DNA of 64,000 nucleotides from Closterium sp. Naga37s-1 (lineage: Eukaryota > Streptophyta > Zygnematophyceae > Desmidiales > Closteriaceae): positions 4,645,001 to 4,709,000 of the forward strand of contig CANJKZ010000010.1 in assembly GCA_947471745.1 (NCBI GenBank), in the 5' to 3' direction. Shown here piece by piece: positions 34,701 through 46,000 of the stretch (position 1 is the first letter of the stretch; each line of letters starts with the position of its first letter). A model generated the notes under the pieces. It made no database searches, had not been told where the DNA came from, and was given only the letters and a program-made list of their open reading frames with translations. A program made the position numbers and the translations under genes.

Positions 34701-37416
34701 GTCGCGTACAGCACTCCTTTTGGCAGGACTTCTCGACTGGGAGAGGGGAGGGAGGAAGGAACAGAGGTAGGCGGAGGGGAGGAAGAGGGGCAATGGGAGG
34801 AGGAGAGACGCAAGGGGAGGGGAGGAAGAGGGCCAAGAGGACAAAGAAGGCTGGAAATGGATGAAAAGGGATGAGGAGAGGCGAACAGGGATGAGTGGAG
34901 AAAGAATGATGAAGTGGGGTGCAGAAGGGTGCAGAGGGGTGCAGAGCGGTGCAGACGGGCAAGACGTACCCAACCAGGATGCCGTGGAGATTCCCTTCTG
35001 TGCCGCAGTTGGTGATGTAGCCCCAGTAGTCGCCCTCGTCTAAGTCCCACAGGCGAGCAAACCAGTTAAGCACTCCCACCTGCCAGATGGGTAAAGGACA
35101 GTGATGAGGATAAATGAAGAGCGGTGCAGAGCGGTTGACAGAAGGAGACCTGCTTCATTTATAGATGACTTTTGACACAGTTGGTGATGTAGACCCAGTA
35201 GTTGCCCTCGTCTAAGTCCCACAGGAAGGAAAACCAGATGAGCACTCCCACCTGGCATCGAAGGTGGGGGAAGGGGTGAAGAGTGGTGAAGAGGGGTGCA
35301 CGGGGGGAAATGTTAGGATGCAGTTGGTTATGTAGCCCCAGTAGTCGCCCTCGTCTAAGTCCCACAGGCGGGAAAACCAGTTGAGCACTCCCACCTGGCA
35401 TAGGCAGAAACACAGGAGTTGCGTGGAGTAAGGGAAGGTTTAGTGCCTAAGAAAAGAAAGCCTAGGGGCTTAACCAGGGTTTTGCAGAGGCAGAAGGAAA
35501 TACCTCGAAAGGACGGGAGTGCATGCCAAAGTTGCTCTCGATAAAGGGATCCCCGAGATTGTTTATGGTAAAAACTTTTGAGTCGACTCAGGTATACCTC
35601 GAACGGACGGGAGTGTACGCCATAGTTGCTCTCGATAAAGGGATCCCCGAGATTGTTAATGGAGAAGTGCTGCAGACCTATGAGGGCGCCATAGTCAAAA
35701 TCCAGGTTGTATGGGTAGCCTGGGAGGAGAAAAAAAAGAAGACAAGAAATGGAAACGACAGAAGTAATCAGGTGCTATATATGCCAGAATCAAGGTTGTA
35801 CGATGTAAATGGAAGGAGATAAACAGCAAATGGAAATGATGCAGTTCTCTAGGCGCTCTAGGCGCAATAATACAATCCAGCAACCACAAACGATCACCGT
35901 GACAGTTGTTGCACACATATGCGCTCTGCCCCATTCTACCAACACCCTTCCCCTTACCAAGCTGGTTTCTTCGCTCTTGTTTCCAATAATTTCAGATAGT
36001 GATTAAACGTTAAAAATAACCGCCAGGCACAAACCCCCGGCCCCCCAATCTACCAACACCCTCCCACCACCTTCCCATACCGAAAGGTGAATGAATGCGA
36101 AAAAAGTCAACAAGCTGGTAGCTCCGCGCTTTATTCATTACAGCTATACATAAAGGCCGAACACCCACACGCACCAAAGCGGTACTGAGTGCGTCCTTCC
36201 CAGCAGCTTCAGATGGGCATTAATGCATAATACCGCAATGATTCTACCTATCCCGACTGCCACTCTCTTTGCCTTCGCCACACCTTAAATACCGACATCA
36301 ACTCCATTCTGACAACATCCCGACTCGCTAAAGTGGTACTGAGTGCGTTCTGGCACCACCTTTTGGGACACCTCGACCGAAGCCATGTAGCCTACTTTTC
36401 TCCCTCTCCTACTGCCTCAGAAACTCAACTCAAAACCAAATTTAAACCCCATTCTGACGTACCGAAGTGGTACTGAGTCCGTTCTTCCAGCAGCTTCTGG
36501 TAAGCCTCCAGAGTCGACGCCATGTACTTCACCTTCTCCCCCTCTCACTGCCTTCAAAAACCCAACTCAAAACCAAACATGAAGTCCATTTTGACGTACC
36601 AAAGTGGTACTGGGTCCGTTCTTCCAGCAGCTTCTGATAAGCCTCCAGAATCGACGCCATGTACTTGGCCTTCTCGCCCGTTTCCTTGTCGTCTCTCGCC
36701 GGTTCCGTGATCTCGAACCCACGCAAAACCGCGTCCCGTTGCGCGTGTAACCCGGCCACGTCAGCAGCGTCTACGGCACCGGATGAAGACGTCGCAGCAG
36801 CGGAACTACCGGCAACGCTGCTGCTACCGCCGCGCCGGTTGTCACCGGCTCTTTTGCCGGTTTCATAGAAGCTGTTCGCTACATCCGCTTGCGCGAGCCT
36901 AGCGCTCTCGCCGTTCGCGAAACTGTTCGCAACGTCGCCGTTCGTGAACGGCCTAGGGAACTCCATGCCGGGAAACATGGATTCCAGAAGATGCGGCGGC
37001 GCTACCGCTAGTGTCCCAGGCGCCGCTGCCATGGTAGATTCTGAATCGCGCTCGTGAGAATTTCCAGATGCTCCTAATCTGTCCGATTTTTCTGAACCTC
37101 CTAGAAACGCTCTTCCAGTAGTTCCTTCTCGGTGCTTTCCCTGGTCTACCCCGTCAGCAGCTGATGGAGCGACTGCGTGTCTCGGAGCATAAGGGCTTGC
37201 GGTTGGAATCCCAGTGCGCTGAAAATCAGTCAGGAGAGTGTCGACGCTAAAAGACTTTCTTAGGTGCTCCAGAGGAATATCCTCAGGAAGAGCTTGCAGC
37301 AGCTCGGATTCGGGAAGAAGGAACTGGGATTCGAAATCTCCATTATTATAGTCTCCGTTTACGGCTGGGGGGTTAGCGGAGCCAGGCATGGGAACGAATC
37401 CGCCTCCTTGCGACAT
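28721..37416 (-). CDS. SDC: serine decarboxylase (PLP-dependent, plant type)
   Basis: Converts L-serine to ethanolamine, the precursor of phosphatidylethanolamine and choline lipids; group II PLP decarboxylase, cytosolic. Six exons in one frame: 37416-36600, 35719-35598, 35079-34970, 34213-34020, 32584-32448, 29590-28721, about 749 residues. The first 240 residues are a low-complexity extension. Then come [67 protein letters not shown] (His366 stacks on PLP), IHCDGALFG (Asp447 pairs with the PLP nitrogen) and [13 protein letters not shown] (Lys479, Schiff-base lysine). The C-terminus has an Ala/Asp-rich insertion and a [13 protein letters not shown] end. Every exon has shards. Divergent from the hexosaminidase gene. 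Confidence 0.93.
28918..29090 (-). repeat. CAG/CAT-repeat insertion in SDC exon 6
   Basis: A CAG-rich run with a CATCATCATCATCATCAG block codes poly-Asp and poly-Ala near the decarboxylase C-terminus. It is absent from typical plant SDC, as I remember the family. Confidence 0.7.
29712..30306 (-). repeat. four 5' shards of SDC exon 6 (PLP-lysine exon)
   Basis: Copies of the segment for [20 protein letters not shown] lie at about 29842-29712, 29996-29910, 30150-30058 and 30306-30222, each with an acceptor (polypyrimidine plus CAG in several). All include the codon for the catalytic lysine; divergence from the true exon rises with distance. Confidence 0.88.
31088..31101. repeat. TTGAG palindrome, GCGC centre
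   Basis: TTGAGGCGCCTCAA with left outer arm CTTT and right outer arm GAG. It lies between exon 5 shards in a duplicated block of about 97 bp. Confidence 0.85.
31185..31198. repeat. TTGAG palindrome, GCGC centre, second copy
   Basis: Identical to the site at 31088, including the asymmetric outer arms. It was carried along by duplication of the 97-bp block, so palindromes are co-copied once present. Confidence 0.85.
31424..32297. repeat. 76-bp palindrome-bearing tandem array, 11 palindromes
   Basis: Palindromes TTTGAGACGTCTCAAA start at 31461, 31537, 31613, 31689, 31765, 31842, 31918, 31994, 32071, 32147 and 32223. The 76-bp period becomes 77 twice, where one T is added to the arm. Each unit also has an AGTGCCGT/ACGGCACT hairpin and a GGTACC site. 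Units differ mainly by GTAC/GTAT in the second hairpin, so the array is young. It lies in SDC intron 5 between exon 5 shards. Confidence 0.97.
32298..32385 (-). repeat. exon 5 shard next to the palindrome array
   Basis: A further 3' copy for [13 protein letters not shown] at the array border (GTGGTACCTTCTTGACAAACG). The array's last unit runs directly into it, so the array grew out of intronic sequence beside an exon copy. Confidence 0.85.
32681..32716. repeat. pair of adjacent TCGA-centre palindromes
   Basis: TTGAGTCGACTCAA at 32681-32694, then GAGTCGACTC at 32707-32716 with left arm TTGACTTTT. The sequence GAGAGCCTCTGGGTATAGAA occurs on both sides (32641 and 32721), so the pair marks a duplication joint. 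Confidence 0.9.
32755..33530 (-). repeat. five 5' shards of SDC exon 5
   Basis: Copies of the segment for [20 protein letters not shown] occur at about 32824-32755, 33027-32955, 33155-33075, 33306-33238 and 33525-33450. They vary by substitutions and several retain a G-rich (C-rich on the coding strand) tract and acceptor. The full exon is 32584-32448. Confidence 0.88.
33664..34745 (-). repeat. shards of SDC exon 4 on both sides of the exon
   Basis: Downstream 3' shards (about 33740-33664 and 33990-33832) keep the [10 protein letters not shown] end with donor. Upstream 5' shards (about 34398-34270, 34560-34456, 34742-34622) keep the [10 protein letters not shown] start with acceptor and include the His366 codon. 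The complete exon 34213-34020 is between the two groups. Confidence 0.88.
35160..35400 (-). repeat. two upstream shards of SDC exon 3
   Basis: About 35253-35177 and 35397-35321 carry the acceptor and the coding start through YITNC, then diverge. Only 35079-34970 continues to [13 protein letters not shown] half-arm GATGACTTTTGA at 35163 may be a broken palindrome. Confidence 0.85.
35505..35590 (-). repeat. SDC exon 2 shard joined by a TCGA palindrome
   Basis: The last 65 bases of exon 2 with donor are repeated (35570-35505). The core TGAGTCGACTCA (35579-35590) lies exactly between exon 2's donor and the shard; its left arm is CTTTTGAG and the right arm turns directly into GGTATACC intron sequence. 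Confidence 0.88.
36170..36545 (-). repeat. 3' shards of SDC exon 1
   Basis: Three copies of the exon 1 end (coding ...ERTQYHFG plus donor) near 36540-36466, 36360-36333 and 36225-36175, decaying with distance from the true donor at 36599. Confidence 0.8.
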
Positions 37417-38791
37417 TGTCTCGGGTCCTCTCGATTGAAGTTCGAACGAGGGAGTGGGGATAAGATCGAGGGATGCACGGGTGAACGACGACGCCTTGAT
37501 CAAAGGCCACCTGAGATAGGGTCGACGACGAGGAAACTTGGAACGGAGAGCTACTTGTGAGGCGTATCTGTGTGTTGTGCTTGTGCATCTGTATGAATCC
37601 TGATACTGGCGTGTCAAACTCCACGGCGCCACGTCCTCCCCTCGGAGGTTTGAGGTTTGATCTACCTGGAACCCAGGCAGAAAAATTCCCCAAAAGTGAC
37701 GACGAGGGACCAAAGGAAAAAAGGAATTCTCGACTCGAGGTCGTGGAAGGCGGGAAAATTTCAAATTTGAGAATCCCAAGGTTCTGATGAAGTCAACCTC
37801 GGTGATGTCGACAACGGGATAAAGCTGAAAACATTTTATACCAATCACAGCCACGCCACGCGTTATTCAATCACAGGCCGTTAGTGGCTCTTTGTTTGTT
37901 TCGGGTTACCTAGTTGCCTCCCAAGTTCTACGGGACTGAGCAGGCTTGGTGTATGCTTCTTTCCGTCGCAGTGCCTCTGCGAACGAACGATTTCGCTGAT
38001 CATTTGCTTGAGCTCTGGCTTTTTCTCAAGTGTCCCGCAACTCTACCCTCTACTCTTCCCCATTCTCAACTGGAGGAGTTTCTTGTGGCAGGATTGATGG
38101 TGCGGAGAGAGGCGACGATGCCGGACGCCCAATCAGCTATCATCACACAATCGCACGAAACTGTATGAAACCGCATATCACACCTTCAAACCACTGTAAT
38201 TTGAGGCGATCTTTTAAGGACACCATGCAACCCATGAATTCCAGAGCCAAGTGAACCTCCGCATTCGTCTCTTCACTTCAGCTACAGCAAAGTCACTTTC
38301 GCTGCCTGCTAGTGCCAGTTTCAAACCAGAGCCTTGGGAGAGATGGATGTCAGATGGTGCGGTTCTTAGCGGTACAGCGTGGCTACCTGTCAATATTTTT
38401 ACAAGCACCACATTCCCTTTGATGACCATGGTCATCCAGGCTCGCCCTAGTCAAATGTATTGGTGATGTCTTCGCTCAAGTCACATGTAATTTATTACCA
38501 GCAGTTCTCTTTATTTATTGACAATGGTCATGTCCTTTCCTTCCAATCCCAGCTGCCTGCACTTCCGCTCCCCGTTAGCCACCACATTCGACTAATTTGG
38601 AAAAAGCACTGCGAAGCTCGTTCGCTGATGCTAGTAACAAATGGCTCCGCTAGCACGCACTACTGATTGACCGCAATTTCGTTTGCGCTAAAGCAGTCTT
38701 ACAGTCACGGAGGCAGTGACGTAGCTCCGCGGTTCCGTGGTTGTTTTTGTTACTCGGAACTTCCTAGTCGGAGCGTAAACGCTAGATCGAC
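37417..38791. other. head-to-head promoter region
   Basis: About 1.37 kb between the starts of the decarboxylase (-) and hexosaminidase (+) genes. No recognisable gene or palindrome of the TTTTGAG type. Confidence 0.5.
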
Positions 38792-39998
38792 ATGTCGGCT
38801 CGGACACGGACAGACGACGAGGCCGTTGTTAGCATGAACAATGACAACGAGTCTCGACCAATGATGTCAAATGACGACGACCACTCCAGTCTAGAAACTC
38901 AGTCGTTCATCGATTCGGCGCAGCCTAAATCCGGGTCAATATCAACAGCTACAAATTTCTCACTTCCTGCCCGAGCCTCCTTTTTCTTGATCATCCTCCT
39001 CCTCCTTATCCTCTGCGTGCTAATAGTTCTTCTAATCCCGCACAAAATATATGATTCAGAATTGTTACCGGTCTCCACCTCCGGAAATGACGGCGAAGCT
39101 CCTGGCAATGCCGGGCCTGAAATGGATCAGCGCCGCATGGAAGAATGGGAGCGGCGGCTTGACGATTTCGTGCGACAGGGAGCGAATAACCGCGACGGCG
39201 ATCTATTGGCTACGAAATATCCGGGCCTGCTGGACCCGAAAATGCGCGTCTGGCCCATGCCACGTCAGTTTAAGTCGTCCAATGGAAAGGATGTTGTCAG
39301 GCCGGCAATTTTTAGCCCATTTAGCCAGTTGACCGTCTCATTTGGTAAAGCCTCAGCGGCCGACGAGGATTCCTCTCGTGACCTTGTGACAAAAGCGTAC
39401 AACCGGTACCATCGCATTATCTTCGCGCACGAGTATGGCGACGACTATTCCGAGCTCGACGATTCGTTTGCGAGTGCGACGTCGCAGGGGGGTAAAGCTG
39501 CGACCAACTCCCGTGCGACGGTGGTGGTGATAGAGCAAATCGATGTGCAAATAGCGCGGCCAGGAGAACCGGTGAGGATGTGAGGGGGCACTCTAACGAG
39601 GGAAGGCCAGACTGAGAGTGACTTCTGGCAGAAGTGCGTGTATCTGCTTTCGACGAATGCAGGAGGTTTTTTTTGTTAACTGAAAATACTCATTTTCTCT
39701 CTTTCCTCTCTCTAGCGTCCTGTCAACTCTCAGCTGGACGTAGGGGTGGATGAGAGCTGTACTCTCTCGCTTGGAGCACGAGAGAGCCAGGCGGCTCTCT
39801 GATTCAGACAACATTCGAGACGTCTCAGAAAGTTATCGCTCTCTATCCCTTCACTCTTCGTGCCAACTTTCAGCTGGATGTAGGGGTGGATGAGAGCTAC
39901 TCTCTCTCGCTCGGAGGAACAAGAGAGCCAGGTGCCGCTCTGATAAAGGTACGTCGATCTATGAGAGTTTTCAGGCCAGGTGGTGCTAGTCTTGTGCC

Positions 39999-40076
<78 letters not shown>

Positions 40077-43000
40077 CCGTCCACCCACCACCCACCTCTC
40101 CACCCACTCCAACCCTTCCAGCCCCTCCAAACCTCTCACCACATTCCGCTTTCCCTCGTCCTCTTCGCTCCTCCCTCCCATATCCCCTTGCCTTCTCTTC
40201 CGCCCTCGTCCCCTTCCCTCCCCCGTCCCTCTTTCTTCAGGCCAACACATCGTTTGGTGCCCTCAGAGCGTTAGAGGTAAGCGTTGTTAGGGGCTGATAC
40301 ATTCAAGCAGACAGGGTCAGAAGCAGGCGGGCGGTATAAGGAGGAGAGGGTAAGGCATATGCCGGTCAGGTCCCTCAGACCAACACATCGTTTGGCGCCC
40401 TCAGAGCGTTAGAGGTAAGCGTTATTGGGGGCTGATACATTCAAGCACGTAGGAAGTATATCAAGCAGGTAAGGCTCCGGGGCAGGCAGGCGGTACCAGG
40501 ATTGGAAGGTAAAGCATATGCCACACTCAGGTGAGGTCCCCTCAGGCCAGCACATCATTTTGTGCCCTCAGAGCGTTAGCAGTGAGCGTTGTTGGCAGGC
40601 AGGCGGTACCAGGATAATGGGTTAGAAGGTAAGGCATATGCCACGCTCAGGTCAGGCCCGTCAGGTCAGCACATCGATTGGTTCCCTCAGAGAGTGCGGT
40701 AAAAGTTGCTTCCCGCTTCAATTTCATTTTCTCAACTTTGCCCCCCTCTTCTTCCTCGCACACACCCTCTTCAACCTCATATTCTTGGTCTCTGCGTATC
40801 TCCTTTTGCCCTGATAGACGCTCAGCCAGCTGTGTCGCTACCACCACCCATCTCGGCTCGTGACTATCTATGGTGTGCCTCTCACAGTGGAAGATTCTCC
40901 CCGTTTCAACCACCGCGGGCTGCTCATCGGTGAGTGTGAAGAGATGGGGTTTCTCATAGACCCCATGAGCAGCAGCGGTGGCGCTACCACCACCCGTCTC
41001 GGCTCGTGACTATCTATGGTGTGCCTCTCACAGTGGAAGATTCTCCCCGTTTCCACCACCGGGGGCTGCTCATTGGTGAGTGTGAAGAGATGGGGTTTCT
41101 CATAGACCCCATGAGCAGCAGCGGTGGCAATACCACCACCCATCTCGGCTCGTGACTATCCATGGTGTGCCTCTCACAGTGGAAGATTCTCCCCGTTTCC
41201 ACCACCGCGGGCTGCTCATTGGTGAGTGAAGTGCGGCAGGGTTTCTCATCGGTGGGATGGGATGTGATGAGATGATGTAGGGCGTCTCATAGGCAGCTGT
41301 GTTGCTACCCTTCCACCACCCATCTCGCCTCGTGACAATGAACGGTGTGCCTCTCACAGTGGAAGATGCTCCTCGCTTCCACCACCGGGGGCTGGCAGGG
41401 TTTCTCATCGGTGGAGTGGGAAGTGATGAGATGAGGTAGGGCGTCTCATAGGCAGCTGTGTTGCTACCCTTCCACCACCCATCTCGCCTCGTGACAATGA
41501 ACGGTGTGCCTCTCACAGTGGAAGACGCTCCTCGCTTCCACCACCGGGGGCTGGCAGGGTTTCTCATCGGTGGGGTGGGAAGTGATGAGATGAGGTAGGG
41601 CGTCTCATAGGCAGCTGTGTTGCTACCCTTCCACCACCCATCTCGCCTCGTGACAATGAACGGTGTGCCTCTCACAGTGGAAGATGCTCCCCGCTTCCAC
41701 CACCGGGGGCTGGCAGGGTTTCTCATCGGTGGGATGGGAAGTGATGAGATGATGTAGGGCGTCTCATAGGCAGCTGTGTTGCTACCCTACCTATCGGGTT
41801 TTTTTTAGAATTCCCAAAAAATCCCTGCAGCGGGATGGGGAGTGATGAGATGATGATGTAGGGCGCCTCATAGGCAGCTGTGTTGCTACCCTACCTATCA
41901 CCACCCATCTCGCCTTGTGACTATCCACGGTCGCCCTCTCTTCCCTTGCGTTGAGGAGACACGATTTGGCCTTTTCTCCCCTTCCTTCTTCCTCTCCCTC
42001 ACCCCCCACTCCCCATCCCCATTGCGTTGAGCAGACACGGCACGGCATTTCCTCCCGGTGGTGGAGATAGAGAGAGTGCTTGACGCCATGTCTTATGCCA
42101 AGCTCAACGTGCTGTGAGTGCAGGAATTGGATGGGTAGGTTGGAGGAATGGGTAGATGCAGGGATGGGTGGGTTGCATACATGCATACCCTGTGTTTACA
42201 TTGCCTAATATCTGTACCTCTCCACCCATCTCCACCGCTCTCCAGCCCCTCCGCAGAGCGACTCCTTCCTTTCGCCTGTACCCCTTCCTACACCAACATG
42301 CATTACATGCACTTAAGTTCTTACATTCACACATCTCCATCCCTCTCCACCCCTCTCCAGCCACTGGCATCTGGTGGATGCTCAGTCCTTCCCCATTGAA
42401 ACGCCCTCCTTCCCTCGCCTCTGGGAGGGAGCTTTCTCCCAGGTAGAGCGATACACGCTCAAGGACGCCAAACACATTGTCAGGTGAATACTCAGGTGCT
42501 TTTTCAGGTGATTGTGAAAGGACTTCATTTTTCCCTCTCCTCTGGAATGGAGTTCCTCCCAGGCGGAACAATGCACACTCTGCACGTGCTTTACTGCACC
42601 AGTATTCACGCCTCTTCACCCCTTTGCACTGCTCTGCACCCCTCTCCACCCACCAGGTATGCAGCAGCACGTGGCATCGTGGTCATCCCTGAAATCGACA
42701 CTCCCGCCCATGCGACCTCATGGTGAGACATTTTGTCTGACTGGGCTACTGACCATGCCTTTTTTCATGAAGACATGTAGCGTTCAGTCAAATCTTGACA
42801 TGTTTCAACACTTGACTGAATCCTGCCCAGGCCATCCATGCGTACCCATTTCCCCCCTCCCTGCCCCAACCCATCCGTCCTCCCAGGGAAGTGGGCTACC
42901 CCGTGCTCTATCCCAGCCCAGGTCCCTCCCGCAAGGAGTCTCTTTATGCTCCTAGGCTAGGTTCATGACTCACACTTTCCCCAATCCTCCCTTCCCTGCC

Positions 43001-46000
43001 AGTCCCATCCTCTATCCTTACCCCATCTCATCCATACCCTCAGGGGAGTGGGCTATCCCGTGCTCTGCTCTACCCCAACACCACACCACCTGCAAGGGCC
43101 TCTCATTGTCCCTGCATGTGCCTAGAGACATGGCTCACACCGCCTGCCTCTGATTACACCTTCCCTTCTCCTTCCCCTCTCCCTATCCCATCCGTGCTCC
43201 CAGGGGAGTGGGATACCCGGGCTCTACCCCAGCCCCACCTGCAAGGAGTCCCGCCTGTACAACCTCCCTCCCTCTTATGCGTTCCTCAATTCCTGTCGCT
43301 GCCTCCTTACCCCCTGTCCCATCCGTCCTTACAGGGGGGTGGGCTACCCCGTGCTCTATCCCAGACCCCACCCGCAAAGAGCCTCAGGGTGTGCCTGTAG
43401 AACCTCCCTGCCTCTTCTGCCTCACTTCCTGTCACTGCCTCCGAACCCTACCCCTTCCATCCGTCCTTACAGGGGAGTGGGCTACCCTGTGCTCTACCCT
43501 AGCCCCACCTGCAAGGAGCCTCTTGATGTCTCAAACGACTTCACATTTGAGCTGATTAAGGGCGTGCTCACTGGTACGTTACAACCTAACATGCCTATCC
43601 TCACTCACAGGAGCGCCAAAAGGCCGAATATTCATAGTCGACCCAAAAGTCACCCCAGCCCCACCTGCAAGGAACCTCTGGATGTGTAAAAAAATTTCAC
43701 TTTTGAGCTGATCAAGGGCGTGCTCACTGGTACGTTACAAGATTGTGCAGTAACTCTTTAGTGGAGTATCTATTTATAAGTCTCTAGCGAGTTCGCTTTT
43801 GAGCTGATCAAGGGCGTGCTCACTGGTACGTTACCACTGGCTTCTGAAGGGACGGGGTTGCTTGCAGCAGATACGTGAGCAGCTAGCAAATTTCTCTCGT
43901 CAAACCTTATTCTCCTTCCCTGTTTGTTTTCCCTTTCATTCTTCGTTTTCCCTCTGTCTCCCATTCGCTCCCCCTTTCTCCCTCCTCCTCTCTCTTCAGC
44001 CCCTCCCACCTCCCCTGCAGATCTGCGCCCAATGTTCGCATCACTGGCAGCAGGATTAATTTTGATTTAATGCGTTTCTCACCCTTCTGGTTTCGCCATC
44101 ATCTCATCCCCATTCTCTCCCTTCCTTTCTCCCTGACCACCTCTCCCAAACCCCTCCCCTGCTGATCTGCGGTCAGTGTTCAAAAGCAGCAGAATACACA
44201 TGGGAGGGGACTCTCATCCTGCGTGCTTGTCGCCCTTCGGATTCATTCCCCTTCCCTCTCTCACCCCCCTCCCCTGCAAATCTCTGGTCAGTGTTCACAG
44301 GCTGCAGGATCCACATAGGCTGACTGAGACTCTCTTATCCTGCTTGTTTCCCCTTCATCTCCATTCACTCCTTTTTGAGAATTCTCAAAAGTGACTCCCA
44401 AATAGCAGATCTGCGCTCAGTGTTCACAGGGAGCAGGATTCGGATAGGCTGACTGAGACTCACTTATCCTGCTTGTTTCCCCTTCATCTCCATTCACTCC
44501 CCTTTCGTCCTGGTATTCCCCCCCAAATCCTCTCTCCCCCCTCCCTCCACCCCTGCAGATCTGTGGACAGTGTTCACAGGCAGCAGAATACACATAGGCG
44601 GGGACTCTCACCCTGCTGGTTCTATCCGCTTAGTTTCCCTTCATTCCCATTTCTCCACCCCCCTGCAGACCTGCGCTCAGTTTTCACAAGCAGCAGAATA
44701 CACATAGGCGGGGACGAGGTGAAGGAAGGTAGGTGACAGGGAGGGAGAGGGAGAGAGAGATTGGGAAGGGGGAATGAGAGAGGCAGGATGAGAGAAGGGC
44801 GGGAACAGGACGGGGCACATGAGTGGCAGTGGGACCGGAAGAGTGAGAAAAGAGAAGGGGGGTTGGGTTTAGGGTTATACCTATTTTGCACCTCACAATG
44901 AAATATTCATAGTCGAATCGCCTCTATTTTTGAGTCGACTCGCAGACTCACAATGAAATATTCAAAGTCGGATTGCCTCTGTTTGCCTGGTCTCTCTTTC
45001 CATTGCCTCCCTTCCACCAGATTTCTGGATACAGTCTGAACGGATATAACAGTGGTGTGCATACCTCTCGCTTACCTCTTCCATTCTCCTGGCCCCGTCC
45101 CCCCTTGATCATGTACCTGCCTCCCTTCCACCAGACTGCTGGATACAGTCTGAACGGATTTCCCAGTGGTAAGCTACGAATTCAAGCAGCACAAGGCTTC
45201 CCAATGATTTTCCTGTGAAATTGCTATGATGTATGCATCATTGTCCCAAGCTAGCTACGAACGTCCCTTGAGACGTCTCAGAAGAATGTTGAATCGTCAT
45301 TTTGTTGTGAAGTTGCTATGATGTATTATTTTGTCTCAGGCGTCTCAAGATGTCTGCTCTCTCTGCCCCACCTCTCACGCATGCTTTCCACAGGATGAAT
45401 CAGCAGGGAATGCAGCCAAGGGATGCCGTCCGCTACTTCTCCAACCGAGTTCGATCCATTGCCTTGGAGCTTGGATGGGAGAAGACCATCGTATGGTATG
45501 TATCCTATGGTGGTTACAGCATACCATGCACTTGTGTGTCTGTCAGTCATGGACTTCTTTCATGTGTCTCAAAGGGAGTTCGATACATTGCCTTGGAGCT
45601 TGGATGAGAGAAGACCATCATATGGTATGTATCCCATAGTATAGCTTTGAGACGTCTCAAAAGTAGTCGAGTTTTGAGACGTCTCAAAAGGAATCGAGTT
45701 TTGAGACGTCTCAAAAGGAATCGAGTTTTGAGACGTCTCAAAAGGAATCGAGTTTTGAGACGTCTCAAAATTGGATGAGAGAAGACCATCATATGGTATG
45801 TATCCCATAATACATCACTCTCATCTCATCCAGTTTTTGAGTCGACTCAAAAACAGAAGACCATCGTGATACATCACTCTCATCTCATCCCACGGACTTC
45901 TTCCATCCAAGCTCATGTGTCCCACTGTATTTCTCTACACCCGGTCTCATCTCATGTCTCTCCAACCGAGTTCGATCCATTGCCCTGGATCTTGGATGGG

